DNA of 11,609 nucleotides from NCBI GenBank assembly GCA_005879095.1, contig VBLM01000062.1, positions 1 through 11,609 of the forward strand. Reading direction: 5' to 3'. The notes beneath the pieces are model-generated. The model searched no databases, was not told the DNA's origin, and worked only from the letters and a program-made list of their open reading frames with translations. Origin of the DNA: Deltaproteobacteria bacterium (GTDB taxonomy: Bacteria; Myxococcota; Myxococcia; Myxococcales; 40CM-4-68-19). Within the stretch, counting starts at the first letter, position 1; each line of letters begins with the position of its first letter. The translations under genes and the position numbers were made by a program. Below, piece after piece: positions 1-7,445 of this stretch.

Positions 1-387
1 GACGCGGCCGTGGTTTACACCCGCGTCCGCCTGGATGATGACCTGCGCTTCCGGCGCGTCCTTGGCCAGCTTGGCGAACTTGTCCTTCAAGGCGCCGACC
101 TCGATCGCTTTCCCCTCGGTCACCACGGTCCCGTCCTTGAGGATCGCCACCGGAAAGTCCCGCGGCGCGGTGTGCAATTCCTTGGCCGCGCCCTTCGGCA
201 GGTCGACTCGCACGCCGGTGCCGCCGCCCTGTGCCTGCTCGACCACGATCGACGACCCGACCATGAAGATGATCAGCAGCACGAGAAAGATGTCGGTGAG
301 CGGTGTGATGTTGATCTCACTGAACACCGACGGCGCGAACTCGTCGTCGTCGTGATGGTGCGACTTGCTCGGCCCCGAGATCGCCAC
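1..387 (-). CDS. exbD: ExbD/TolR-family biopolymer transport protein, C-terminus cut off by window edge
   Basis: This is the small subunit of an ExbB-ExbD (TolQ-TolR) proton channel, which uses the proton gradient to energise outer-membrane processes through a TonB- or TolA-like partner. The 129 residues seen comprise a short polar cytoplasmic start, one transmembrane helix at about 31-48 and the beginning of the periplasmic domain. The motif NITPLTDIFLVLLIIFMV carries the conserved membrane Asp (D32), the residue thought to be protonated in this family. The start is GTG at 387, directly abutting the exbB stop (TAA, 388-390), so the pair is almost certainly co-translated. An HHHDDD run at residues 10-15 just before the helix is a small oddity. 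The gene continues past base 1, so its length cannot be judged. No tolA, tolB, pal or tonB is visible, so ExbD and TolR cannot be told apart; the symbol is the generic family name. Confidence 0.9.
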   Translation of the reverse strand, partial: MAISGPSKSHHHDDDEFAPSVFSEINITPLTDIFLVLLIIFMVGSSIVVEQAQGGGTGVRVDLPKGAAKELHTAPRDFPVAILKDGTVVTEGKAIEVGALKDKFAKLAKDAPEAQVIIQADAGVNHGRV

Positions 388-1098
388 TTACGCGTGCCCC
401 TGCGCGACCGCGCCCGCCGCGGCCGGCTGCGAAGAAGGCGCCGAGCGCGGAGCCTGCAAAGCCGCCGAGACGTCCGCCGCGTGGTCGATGACCACCTCGG
501 TCAGCTCGTCGGAACGGAGCGTCATGTCGAAGGCTTCCTTGGCGATGCGCGCCTGGAAGATGTTGAACAAAACCACCGCTTCGACCGCGACCGCGATGCC
601 GCCGGCGGTCGTGATCAGCGCTTCCGAGATGGCCGGCGCGACCACCGCGAATCCGCTCTGACCGGTCGCGCCGATCTGCCGGAACGACCCGAGGATGCCG
701 ACCACCGTGCCGAAGAGGCCGACGAACGGCATCACCGCGCCCAGCGTTCCGAGCACCCACAACGGCGCGCGCAGCGCCTGGATCACTTCACGGCGGGCGC
801 GATCGACGGCGTCCGCGACCCGATCCGGCCGCTGGGCGCGATCGAACGCGGCGCGATAGAGCGCCGCCGTGGCGACGTGCGAGCGATCGCACTCGTGCAG
901 CGCGATGGCCGCATCTCCGCGCAGCAGCGCGCGCACGACCTGTTCGTGCAGCTCGCGCGCCTTGGCCGCGAACCCGCGCAGAAACAGCGCGCGCTCGATG
1001 CCGATGATGACCGCGGCGATCGAGCCGGCGAGGATGATCAGCTTGGTGACCACCATCACCGAGCCGCCCGACGTCAGGACTTCGAGCACTTCGTTCAT
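388..1098 (-). CDS. exbB: ExbB/TolQ/MotA-family proton channel protein
   Basis: This is the large inner-membrane subunit of the proton channel formed with ExbD. At 236 residues it has the usual family size. It shows the three-helix layout: helix 1 at about 14-35, a cytoplasmic domain at about 36-112, helix 2 at about 113-138 with the signature GLFGTVVGI (127-135), and helix 3 at about 152-181 with the APAISEALITTAGG motif (E159 and T163 are typical pore-lining positions). The C-terminal tail from about 213 is Ala/Pro/Ser-rich and probably disordered. The ATG at 1098 is chosen because it precedes the expected N-terminus; no clear Shine-Dalgarno sequence precedes it, and a TTAGAC box 7 nt upstream might act as a -10 of a leaderless message (weak). 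It is divergent from the nucleoside salvage gene and first in an exbB-exbD operon. Paralogue identity (ExbB versus TolQ) is not resolvable here. Confidence 0.93.
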   Translation of the reverse strand: MNEVLEVLTSGGSVMVVTKLIILAGSIAAVIIGIERALFLRGFAAKARELHEQVVRALLRGDAAIALHECDRSHVATAALYRAAFDRAQRPDRVADAVDRARREVIQALRAPLWVLGTLGAVMPFVGLFGTVVGILGSFRQIGATGQSGFAVVAPAISEALITTAGGIAVAVEAVVLFNIFQARIAKEAFDMTLRSDELTEVVIDHAADVSAALQAPRSAPSSQPAAAGAVAQGHA

Positions 1099-1169
1099 AT
1101 GGGGTGTCTAACACGGCTACCGGCCGCAGGCTTCCGGCTGCCGGCCAAAACCCGTGCTAAACCGGTCCT
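1099..1169. promoter_or_regulatory. Divergent intergenic region between exbB and the PNP-CDA gene
   Basis: These 71 bp must hold the promoters of both flanking genes, which point away from each other. An imperfect hairpin lies near 1124-1144 (GGCCGCAG paired with CTGCCGGCC, one bulged base). Weak -10-like hexamers lie 6-7 nt from each start codon: TAAACC at 1158-1163 on plus and TTAGAC at 1111-1106 on minus. Neither gene has a recognisable Shine-Dalgarno sequence, which fits leaderless transcripts but does not prove them. No good -35 was found. Confidence 0.3.
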
Positions 1170-2540
1170 ATGGCCTCCTGGACCGAGCTGGCGCTCGAAT
1201 GCGCGAAGTTGGCGCGCGAACGGCTGAAATTGCCGGCCGGCGAATCGCCGGTTGCGGTCGTACTTGGATCCGGTTTGGGCGCTTTCGCCGACGCCCTGGA
1301 AGGCGCGCGAGGGGTGCCGTTCAGCGACCTGCCGGGCTTTCCCAAGGCGACCGTCCTGGGCCACAAAGGCCGGCTGGTGTACGGCATGCTCGCGGGCGCT
1401 CCGGTGCTTGCCCTGCAAGGACGACTGCACGGCTACGAAGGCCACGACGCCGCGACAGTCGCTTTTCCCGCGCGCGTGTTTGCCGTCCTCGGCGCGCGGG
1501 CCCTCGCCGTCACCAACGCGGCGGGCGGAACGAATCCGTCGTTCGCGCCCGGCGAGCTGATGCGCATCACCGATCACATCAATCTGACCGGCCGCAACCC
1601 GCTGATCGGTCCCAACGAAGACCAGCTCGGACCGCGCTTTCCCGACCTCTCGCAGGCCTACGATCCGCGTCTCGCCGAAGCGCTGGAAGAGGCCGCGCGC
1701 GCGTCCAACCAGAAGCTGCGCGCGGGCGTCTATCTGCAGATGAACGGCCCCTCGTACGAGACGCCGGCCGAGGTCCGCATGGCGCGGGCGATGGGCGCCG
1801 ACGCGGTCGGGATGAGCACGGTTCCGGAGGTGATCGTGGCCGCGCACATGGGGATGCCGGTGTGCGGAATTTCATGCATCACGAATCTCGCCGCCGGTAT
1901 CTCGCAGCACCCGCTGACGCACCAGGAAGTGATGGAGGTCGCCAAAGCCGTCGAGGGCAAGTTCCTCGATCTCTTGCGCGCCTTCGTCCGCATGAACGGA
2001 AAGTGGCCGGCCGGCACGGCTCCGCTATCCTCTCTACGGATGAAAAAGCTACCGGCGTTGTTGCGCGCGGCTGCCCGCGTCCGTCAGAAAGCCTACGCGC
2101 CGTATTCCGGTTATCCGGTCGGAGCGGCGGTGCTGGCCGGCGGCCGCATTTTCGCCGCCGCCAACGTGGAAAACAGCTCCTATCCGCTCTCGATGTGCGC
2201 CGAGCGCAACGCGGTCGCGATGGCGGTCGCCGCGGGCGCGAAACGTATCGACGCGGTCGCCATCGTCGGCGGCCGCGACCGCCCCGCCGCACCCTGCGGC
2301 GGCTGCCGGCAGGTGCTGGCCGAGCTCTCCGCACCCGACACGCCGGTGGTCTATGCCAGCGCGGACGGCCAGAGTGTCACCACCACCGTCGGCGCGCTCT
2401 TGCCGGCTGCGTTCGGACCGGTCGACCTGATCAGGGCAGGGGCGGAATCCACGGGCAGGATGCGAGGTCCTGCTGGCATTGCTCGAAGTGCAGCTCGCGT
2501 CCGCGGCACTCGAAAAAGCGGCCGACGACGTTCGCCATGA
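1170..2540 (+). CDS. punA-cdd: Fused purine nucleoside phosphorylase - cytidine deaminase
   Basis: One 456-residue frame carries two nucleoside-salvage enzymes. Residues 1-274 form a complete trimeric-type purine nucleoside phosphorylase, which splits (deoxy)inosine or guanosine with phosphate. It has the phosphate-loop motif VLGSGLG (31-37), RLHGYEG (85-91, giving R85/H87/Y89), GPSYET (193-198, with E197), GMST (214-217), ITN (237-239, with N239) and H251. The Glu/Asn pair is the family mark of 6-oxopurine preference. Residues 291-420 form a full-length cytidine deaminase with PYSGYPVGAA, NVENSSYP (332-339), MCAERNA (C343 zinc ligand, E345 catalytic) and APCGGC (C376 and C379 zinc ligands), ending in the usual FGPVDL. 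The 16-residue link (275-290) looks like translated intergenic sequence, and an ATG at 2040 with TATCCT 8 nt upstream could start the deaminase separately. After L420 come 36 Arg-rich residues antisense to the hydrolase 3' end. Both enzyme assignments are firm; whether the fusion is natural or a lost stop is open. Confidence 0.9.
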   Translation: MASWTELALECAKLARERLKLPAGESPVAVVLGSGLGAFADALEGARGVPFSDLPGFPKATVLGHKGRLVYGMLAGAPVLALQGRLHGYEGHDAATVAFPARVFAVLGARALAVTNAAGGTNPSFAPGELMRITDHINLTGRNPLIGPNEDQLGPRFPDLSQAYDPRLAEALEEAARASNQKLRAGVYLQMNGPSYETPAEVRMARAMGADAVGMSTVPEVIVAAHMGMPVCGISCITNLAAGISQHPLTHQEVMEVAKAVEGKFLDLLRAFVRMNGKWPAGTAPLSSLRMKKLPALLRAAARVRQKAYAPYSGYPVGAAVLAGGRIFAAANVENSSYPLSMCAERNAVAMAVAAGAKRIDAVAIVGGRDRPAAPCGGCRQVLAELSAPDTPVVYASADGQSVTTTVGALLPAAFGPVDLIRAGAESTGRMRGPAGIARSAARVRGTRKSGRRRSP

Positions 2541-5500
2541 ACTGGTCCATGTCGAACGCCTTCCCCGGCTGCGGGTTGCGGAACCCGTGCTGGCCGGTGC
2601 GGTTCAGGTAGGGAATCAGGAGCGCCGAGACACCCGGCGCACCCGCGACGCACGCCGACTTGCCGGTGGACCAGCAGCCGCTCCCGGCCGCGCGTGTCGA
2701 TACGGGACAATTCGCTGCCGCCGGAGCGGAAACGACCGTCAACTGCTGCCGCAGCGCCGGATCGAGCCGCGGCGCGCCGAGCTGATCGATGCACCCCGAG
2801 CCGTGCCCGTCGCAGTAGTACCCGGTGGGATCGATCAGTACGCTTCCGCTGCAGTCCGACCCCGGGTCGCACCGCACATGACCGGGCAGCGCCGCGAACA
2901 CGGCCCTCGACCACTCCCGACTTGATCAACACCTGGTCGATCGTCATCCCGTACGACGGATCGACGTGCGCCGTGTCGACGATACCCGCCGCGCGCGCGA
3001 GCGAGACGGCCGTATTGATCGGCACGCCCGGATCGCCCGAGGTCGCGATCACCAGCACGTTCGCCGGCCCCGCCAGACGGTGGGTCTCCGTGTCGACGGT
3101 CGCGCGCGCCGCGAGGAGATCGTTGAAATAGTGCGGGGCGTAATTGACCGGATCGCCCGGCTCGAGAATCAGCTGCGAAAGGCCCATCAGCCGCCGGATT
3201 TCCGGCGTATTCCGCGAGAGCCCGTAGCCGCGCGCCGGCGCGGTCAGCGGCGTCTGCGGCTTGTAGTCGACGCCGAAGAAACGCGCCTCGACCTCGTATT
3301 TGTCGATCACGCGCGGCTCTGCGCCGGCCGCCGGCAGCACTGTGACCTTGAGCGGGTCGCCCGGCGCCATCACCGTCACCTTGACCCGCGGCACCACGCC
3401 CGCGCCCTGGTCGGTCACCGTCGCCGACAGCGTCGGCCAGTCGGCCGCGATCGGCAGCCGCAGCTGCCCGTTCTGATCCGCCTGGCCCACCGAGCAGCCG
3501 TCGATCTTGTCCGAAGTCTTCGAACAGTCGGCGTTGGTCTGTGCCAGGTTCTGCACCATCACGCGCTGGCCCTTTTGCAGCGTCAACTGCGCCACCGGGA
3601 CGTCGCGCTCGCGGTTCACGTCCTGCACCACCAGCACCAGCATCGGCTGCGCGTCGGAAGCGCCGCCGTCGCACTCGCCGAAGGGAATGCCGGTCTGCGG
3701 ATCGACCGGCCCGCTCGAGGCGGAGAACGGGCAGGTGGCGAACATCGGCCCGAACAGCTCGAGGAAGACCGCCTGGACCACCTGGTCGAGCGTCGACCGG
3801 ATGCCGACGTCGGCGAGCCCGCCCGCGCCGCTGGTGGGCCCGGCGGCGACGATGGCCGGCTCCACCGCCGGCAGGATCCCGGTGAGGATGCCGCCGAGTG
3901 AGATGCCGAAGGCGAAGAGGTCCGCGCCGGGGTTCACCGCGCCCTTCTCGAAGAGGTGCGTCTTGTTGTCGAGCGAGAAGACGGTGTTGGGGAAGACCGG
4001 CAATCCGGCGATGTCGGGAATGCCGTCAGCGTTGAAGTCGCCCGCCTTGGTGATCGCGTTGCCGGTCAGCTGCACGCCGGTCCCGTCGAAGCTGCGCAGC
4101 AGGCGCACCAGCTGCATCCAGTCGACGATCGACTGCCGGACCACGTCGCGCGTGTGAAACGTATCGGCCGTCCAGAAGTCGCCGCCCGAATCCTTGATGC
4201 CGTCGTAATCGAGGTCGCGCGCGCGGCCGCGGAAGACCGCGTCGGCAAACGCGTCGAGCCCGTATTTCCGCGCCAGCGTGCGGCCGGTCAATTCCAGCAG
4301 CGGATCGATGCCGATGCCGTGTCCGTACGCGTCGATGGCGATGGTGGCGAGCCCGAACTTCGCGAACGTGCCGCCGAAGCCGAGGATGTGCTCGACGCGC
4401 GTCGACTTGTAGCCGTGGCCCGCGATCACGGTAGGGAAAGGTGCGAGATGGCCGACCTCCGGCCGCTCCTTCGGCACCGCGAGCAGGAAGGTGATGGCTT
4501 CCGGCGTGGTGCGGGCGTTCGAGTTGCGCTCGTCGATCTGGAAGCTCTGGTCGGCCGGCGCGCCGCTGTCGGTGTTGAGAAAGCTGGGCGAGAAGAACGC
4601 GCCGGAGACGAAGTAGTCGACGTACTTGAAGGTGTCGAGCAGCGCTTGCGCCTCGGCGGCGTTGGCGCCGATGAGCAGTGCGCGAACCTGAGGATCGTCG
4701 AGGAGCGCCGTTAGGCAGCCGGGCGGCGCGGGCGGGGCGGCGCAGTTGGAAACCGGCAGGATGAAGTTCTCCGGCCCGTTCTTGCTCGCGTCGGGCGGCG
4801 GAAACGCGCCGCGCTCCTGCAGCACCTGGATGCGCGTGCTGTAGTCGCTGGAGCTGGTGACGTCCTTGACGCGGTACACGTAGTTGAGCGTCTGCAGCGG
4901 CCCGTCGCCGTGCAGGCCGCGGCGAATGACCTCCAGATCGTGCGTCGTCGACTGGGTGGTGAACGCCCAGGCATACGCGATGTCCTCGAGCCGCAAGCCC
5001 GGCGGCAGATGGGCGAGCAGAGGTCGGAGCTCGTCGGTCTGCGCCGCATGGTTGACGCCCGAGTGCGGTGAAACGATCGCCTTGCCGTTCGTTCCGCGGA
5101 TTCGATTCGTCAATACAATCGCGTACTTGCGCTCCTGGCGCAGCGGCACGATGGGCCGCACGATCAGCGTTCGCGTCTCCCGCTCGTAGAACGTGAGCAG
5201 GTCATCGGCCTGCTCGCGCAGCGTGTCGTGCGGCTGGTCGAGGTGGAGAACGTTCGTCAGCGGGAATATCAGATTGTACACGCCGGTGTTGGGATCGTTG
5301 AGGAAGTACTGGTTCGGATCGTTCAGCGTGTACGGGAAGTGGCCGCCGTTGAAGTCGAGCGCCGTGGTCGTGCCGTCCCGCAGGTCGACGAGATACACGC
5401 CGTCGTCGGTCGGGTCGGAATTGTTCTGGCGATTGTAGAGATCGAGGACCTCGAGGTCCTGATCGAACGCCACCGTGATCGGCGCGAAGGTGCCGAACCC

Positions 5501-5788
5501 GTCGAGCGTGTCGAGCAGCCCGCGCACGTTCCGTTCCAGCTGCGTGGGCGCGATCAGGCTGGCGTTGATGCGCAGGCCGGTGCGGCTGGTCGGGTCTGGC
5601 CGCGTCGCCAAGTCGTTGGGAAACGGAATTTCCGGCAACGGCTTGTGCAACAGATCGAAGACGACCTTCGGCCCACCCGTCTGCTGCGCCGCCGCCAGTC
5701 CCTCGAACTGCACGCCTTTGGCACAGGCCCAAAAGCTCACCACAGAGGCACAGAGGACACAGAGGTTCTTTTTTTTTGGCAACCCCAA
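2431..5788 (-). CDS. Large exported alpha/beta-hydrolase (lipase-like), probable lipoprotein, frameshifted near its C-terminus
   Basis: Repairing one base gives about 1118 residues. The N-terminal part (about 40-230), with EIPFPNDLATRP, resembles the start of the bacterial surface-lipase family typified by VolA of Vibrio (resemblance from memory). An alpha/beta-hydrolase core follows: AGHGY (456-460, likely oxyanion hole), FGISLGG (nucleophile elbow, S630) and SGDPGVPINTA (D919, acid position). Acidic segments at 525-539 and 583-592 resemble Ca-binding loops. The frame shifts at a GGG run (plus 2904-2906); true coding resumes in the other frame (VFAALPGHV at 2901) and contains TGQHGF, the probable catalytic His, several Cys pairs and a stop at 2431. 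Reading on without the shift ends at 2351 in low-complexity Arg-rich sequence. The start is TTG at 5788 inside a palindromic repeat, giving a Lys-rich n-region, a hydrophobic stretch and FWAC, an imperfect lipobox at C22. The gene lies 43 bp after the outer-membrane barrel gene. Substrate is unknown; ester or lipid cleavage at the cell surface is inference. Confidence 0.75.
2901..2910 (-). other. Frameshift site in the exported hydrolase gene
   Basis: Upstream (toward 5788) the protein-like frame reads IDQVLIKSGVVE, and downstream (toward 2431) it reads VFAALPGHVRCDPGSDC in the +1 frame. Removing one G from the minus-strand GGG (plus CCC, 2904-2906) joins them as SGVVEAVFAALPGHV. A short homopolymer is a common place for an indel error, so this could be sequence error, a true mutation or, less likely, recoding. 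Confidence 0.75.
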
Positions 5789-5816
5789 CCTCTGTGCCCT
5801 CTGTGCCTCTGCGGTG
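5738..5816. repeat. Interspersed palindromic CACAGAGG-type repeat, copy 1
   Basis: Left arm 5738-5767 (CACCACAGAGGCACAGAGG...) pairs with right arm 5787-5816 with 2 mismatches in 30, leaving a 19-nt loop with nine T on the plus strand (5769-5777). The arms are built from iterated CACAGAGG units. This is recognisable as the repeat seen scattered in many environmental bacterial genomes, where it is often mis-translated as HRGTE- or CASVV-like peptides (from memory). It fills nearly all the space between the barrel gene stop (5832) and the hydrolase, and overlaps the hydrolase's first 17 codons. The T-run is in the loop, not after the stem, so it does not look like an intrinsic terminator. Confidence 0.9.
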
Positions 5817-5831
5817 CGCAGTTGCAGTTGC

Positions 5832-7421
5832 TCAGAACACCAGCGTCGCCCTCACCTGCATCGCGTGGGCGCCCGGCATGCGAGTGCCGTTTGCCCGCGT
5901 GAACGCGTCGCCCGGGAAGAGGTACCCGTACTGCAGCCCCGCCTCGAACCCGAGCGGCCCCTTCACGCGCGCGTGGTAACCTACCGCGGCATCGAGCTCG
6001 ACGCCGTAGTTTCGACCGGCCGCGTGTCCGAATGCGTTCGTGGCCGCCGAAGAGACCAACGCCTGATACGCGTCGAGCACCGGCTGCGGCGCGCGAGCGA
6101 AAAGAGCGGATCCGACCAGCCGGAACGCGCCGCCGGCGATGGCCGGCTTCCAGCGCAGGGTCGGCTTCAGGTACAGCGCGTTGCTCACCGCGCCTTCGGT
6201 CGGGAGCAGGTCGAGCCCGGGCGGCGGCGTGCCGAGGAGCGCAGGGTCCGACAGCCGCCGCGCCGCGTTCTGGCTCTGGAACATCAGCACTTCGTCGAAC
6301 AGCACCAGGCCGACCTTGTAGTCGCGGTTCATCTGGAAGTTGTTCACCTGGGCGTCGAACGGATTCGCGTCGCCGCTGGCATAGCCGCCTTCGAGCTCGC
6401 CTTCGACCTGTCCGCGCGCCACCCCCGCCCGCAGCGCCGCCCCCTGCTGCGAAACGCGCGTCGTGCCCAGCGCGGAGAGGTTCGGCGCGTGGCTGGTGCC
6501 GCCGTAGATCTGCGCCGCCTCGCCCTCGACCGAGAGCACGAGACCCTGGACCTCCTGGCTGTGCCGCAGGTGCGCGTCGAAGACCCAGATGTGCAGGTCG
6601 CCGCCCGACGCGGCGAAGGCCTGCACCCGCCGCGCGACGTACACGCCCGCCCGGGTGCTCTCGCTCGGGTCGTAGACGACCGCGCCCACGCCCTGCCAGG
6701 CCACGTCGCCGATCTGCAGCCCGCCGCCGTTCTTGACGATCAGCTGCGCGTATCGATCGCGGTAGACGATCTCGGCGGCCACCGCCACCGCCAGGTGCTG
6801 GGCGAACTCGCTCTTCGGTCCGAGGAACCCGACCAGCGGCCGGGTGGCGAAGAGCGCGCCGTCGACGATGTCGCCGAAGCGCGCGTCGCCGAAGTCGGTG
6901 ACGCCCTCGCCGTTGCCGTTGTTGGCCACCATCCCCATGCCCCACTGGCTCGGCATCTGGCCGAGTTGCAGCAGCCCCACCCGGGTGCGGATCTGTGTGA
7001 AGAGGTAGCGAAAGTCGAACCCCTCCGGCCGCAGGCCGGTGCGCTGCGAGCGGTCGGTGAGGCCGTACCCGCGGAAGTCGTTGGCGACGTCGCCCGCCAC
7101 CTCTCCGGAGAGGATGTCGAAGCTGGCCTGGAACTCGATGGCGTCGTTCTCGCCGATCTCGACGATCTTCGGCGTCAGCCGCAGCCGGTGCTCGGCCCAG
7201 CTCTTCTGCCCGCTGGCGAACCCGGTCTCATCGAGCGGCAAGCTGCTGTCGCCGTTGAACCGCAGCCTGTACGACCCATCGAATCTCACTTCCGCCGCTG
7301 CCGCAGCCCGGGAAACGCCAAAGCACACCACAGAGGCACAGAAGGCACGGAGAAAAGCTCTTTTGTAAAAAACCAACTCTGTGACCTCTGTGCCTCTGTG
7401 GTGGAAGTTGCTCTTTTCCAT
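5832..7421 (-). CDS. Outer-membrane beta-barrel protein (porin-like), specificity unknown
   Basis: The 529-residue frame has an alternating polar/hydrophobic pattern throughout, many Gly and aromatic residues, and ends MQVRATLVF. A terminal Phe on such a strand is the classical insertion signal of outer-membrane barrels. The mature part probably begins near residue 44 (EVRFDGSYRLRF) after an AAAAA cleavage region. The first 15 residues (MEKSNFHHRGTEVTE) and the hydrophobic core (FCASVV) are translated from palindromic repeat copy 2. Two starts are possible: ATG at 7421, preceded by GGAAAG, or TTG at 7376 (514 residues), preceded by AGAGG 8 nt upstream inside the repeat. The TTG gives a cleaner signal peptide with KR at its start, followed by a hydrophobic stretch and AAAAA. 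The gene is upstream of, and co-directional with, the hydrolase gene, suggesting an operon. No family could be named; it may be a substrate channel serving the hydrolase, which is inference. Confidence 0.8.
   Translation of the reverse strand: MEKSNFHHRGTEVTELVFYKRAFLRAFCASVVCFGVSRAAAAAEVRFDGSYRLRFNGDSSLPLDETGFASGQKSWAEHRLRLTPKIVEIGENDAIEFQASFDILSGEVAGDVANDFRGYGLTDRSQRTGLRPEGFDFRYLFTQIRTRVGLLQLGQMPSQWGMGMVANNGNGEGVTDFGDARFGDIVDGALFATRPLVGFLGPKSEFAQHLAVAVAAEIVYRDRYAQLIVKNGGGLQIGDVAWQGVGAVVYDPSESTRAGVYVARRVQAFAASGGDLHIWVFDAHLRHSQEVQGLVLSVEGEAAQIYGGTSHAPNLSALGTTRVSQQGAALRAGVARGQVEGELEGGYASGDANPFDAQVNNFQMNRDYKVGLVLFDEVLMFQSQNAARRLSDPALLGTPPPGLDLLPTEGAVSNALYLKPTLRWKPAIAGGAFRLVGSALFARAPQPVLDAYQALVSSAATNAFGHAAGRNYGVELDAAVGYHARVKGPLGFEAGLQYGYLFPGDAFTRANGTRMPGAHAMQVRATLVF
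7326..7403. repeat. Interspersed palindromic CACAGAGG-type repeat, copy 2
   Basis: Left arm 7326-7352 pairs with right arm 7377-7403 with 3 mismatches in 27, across a 24-nt AT-rich loop. The outer 15 bases of each arm (CACCACAGAGGCACA and its complement) are identical to copy 1 apart from one base in copy 1's right arm, while the inner arms and loop differ, as expected for two diverged copies of one element. It overlaps the 5' end of the outer-membrane barrel gene and lies 42 bp before the divergent ribF start, so any ribF promoter lies in or next to it. Confidence 0.9.
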
Positions 7422-7445
7422 TCTTTCCGTTTATCAGTCGGCCGG

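Noticed and set aside
10..1227. Long plus-strand frame across the exbB-exbD region
   Set aside because: It is antisense to two clear membrane-protein genes and Arg/Asp/His-rich, as expected in GC-rich DNA.
2427..2434. CTGATCAG as a shared stop (TGA on both strands) ending both convergent genes
   Set aside because: The minus-strand TGA is used, but the plus-strand TGA (2428-2430) is out of the deaminase frame, which keeps its conserved DL ending in frame 0.
5738..5816. Repeat copy 1 as an intrinsic terminator between the barrel and hydrolase genes
   Set aside because: The T-run is within the loop on the plus strand and is an A-run on the transcribed minus strand; no U-tract follows the stem.
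5738..7403. The two palindromes as a CRISPR array or as transposon ends
   Set aside because: Only two copies about 1.6 kb apart with genes between, no regular spacers, no cas genes and no transposase.
5475..7445. Long plus-strand open frame upstream of and continuous with ribF
   Set aside because: It is antisense to the barrel gene and reads as low-complexity Arg/Glu/Val-rich sequence; the RibF family begins close to ATG 7446.
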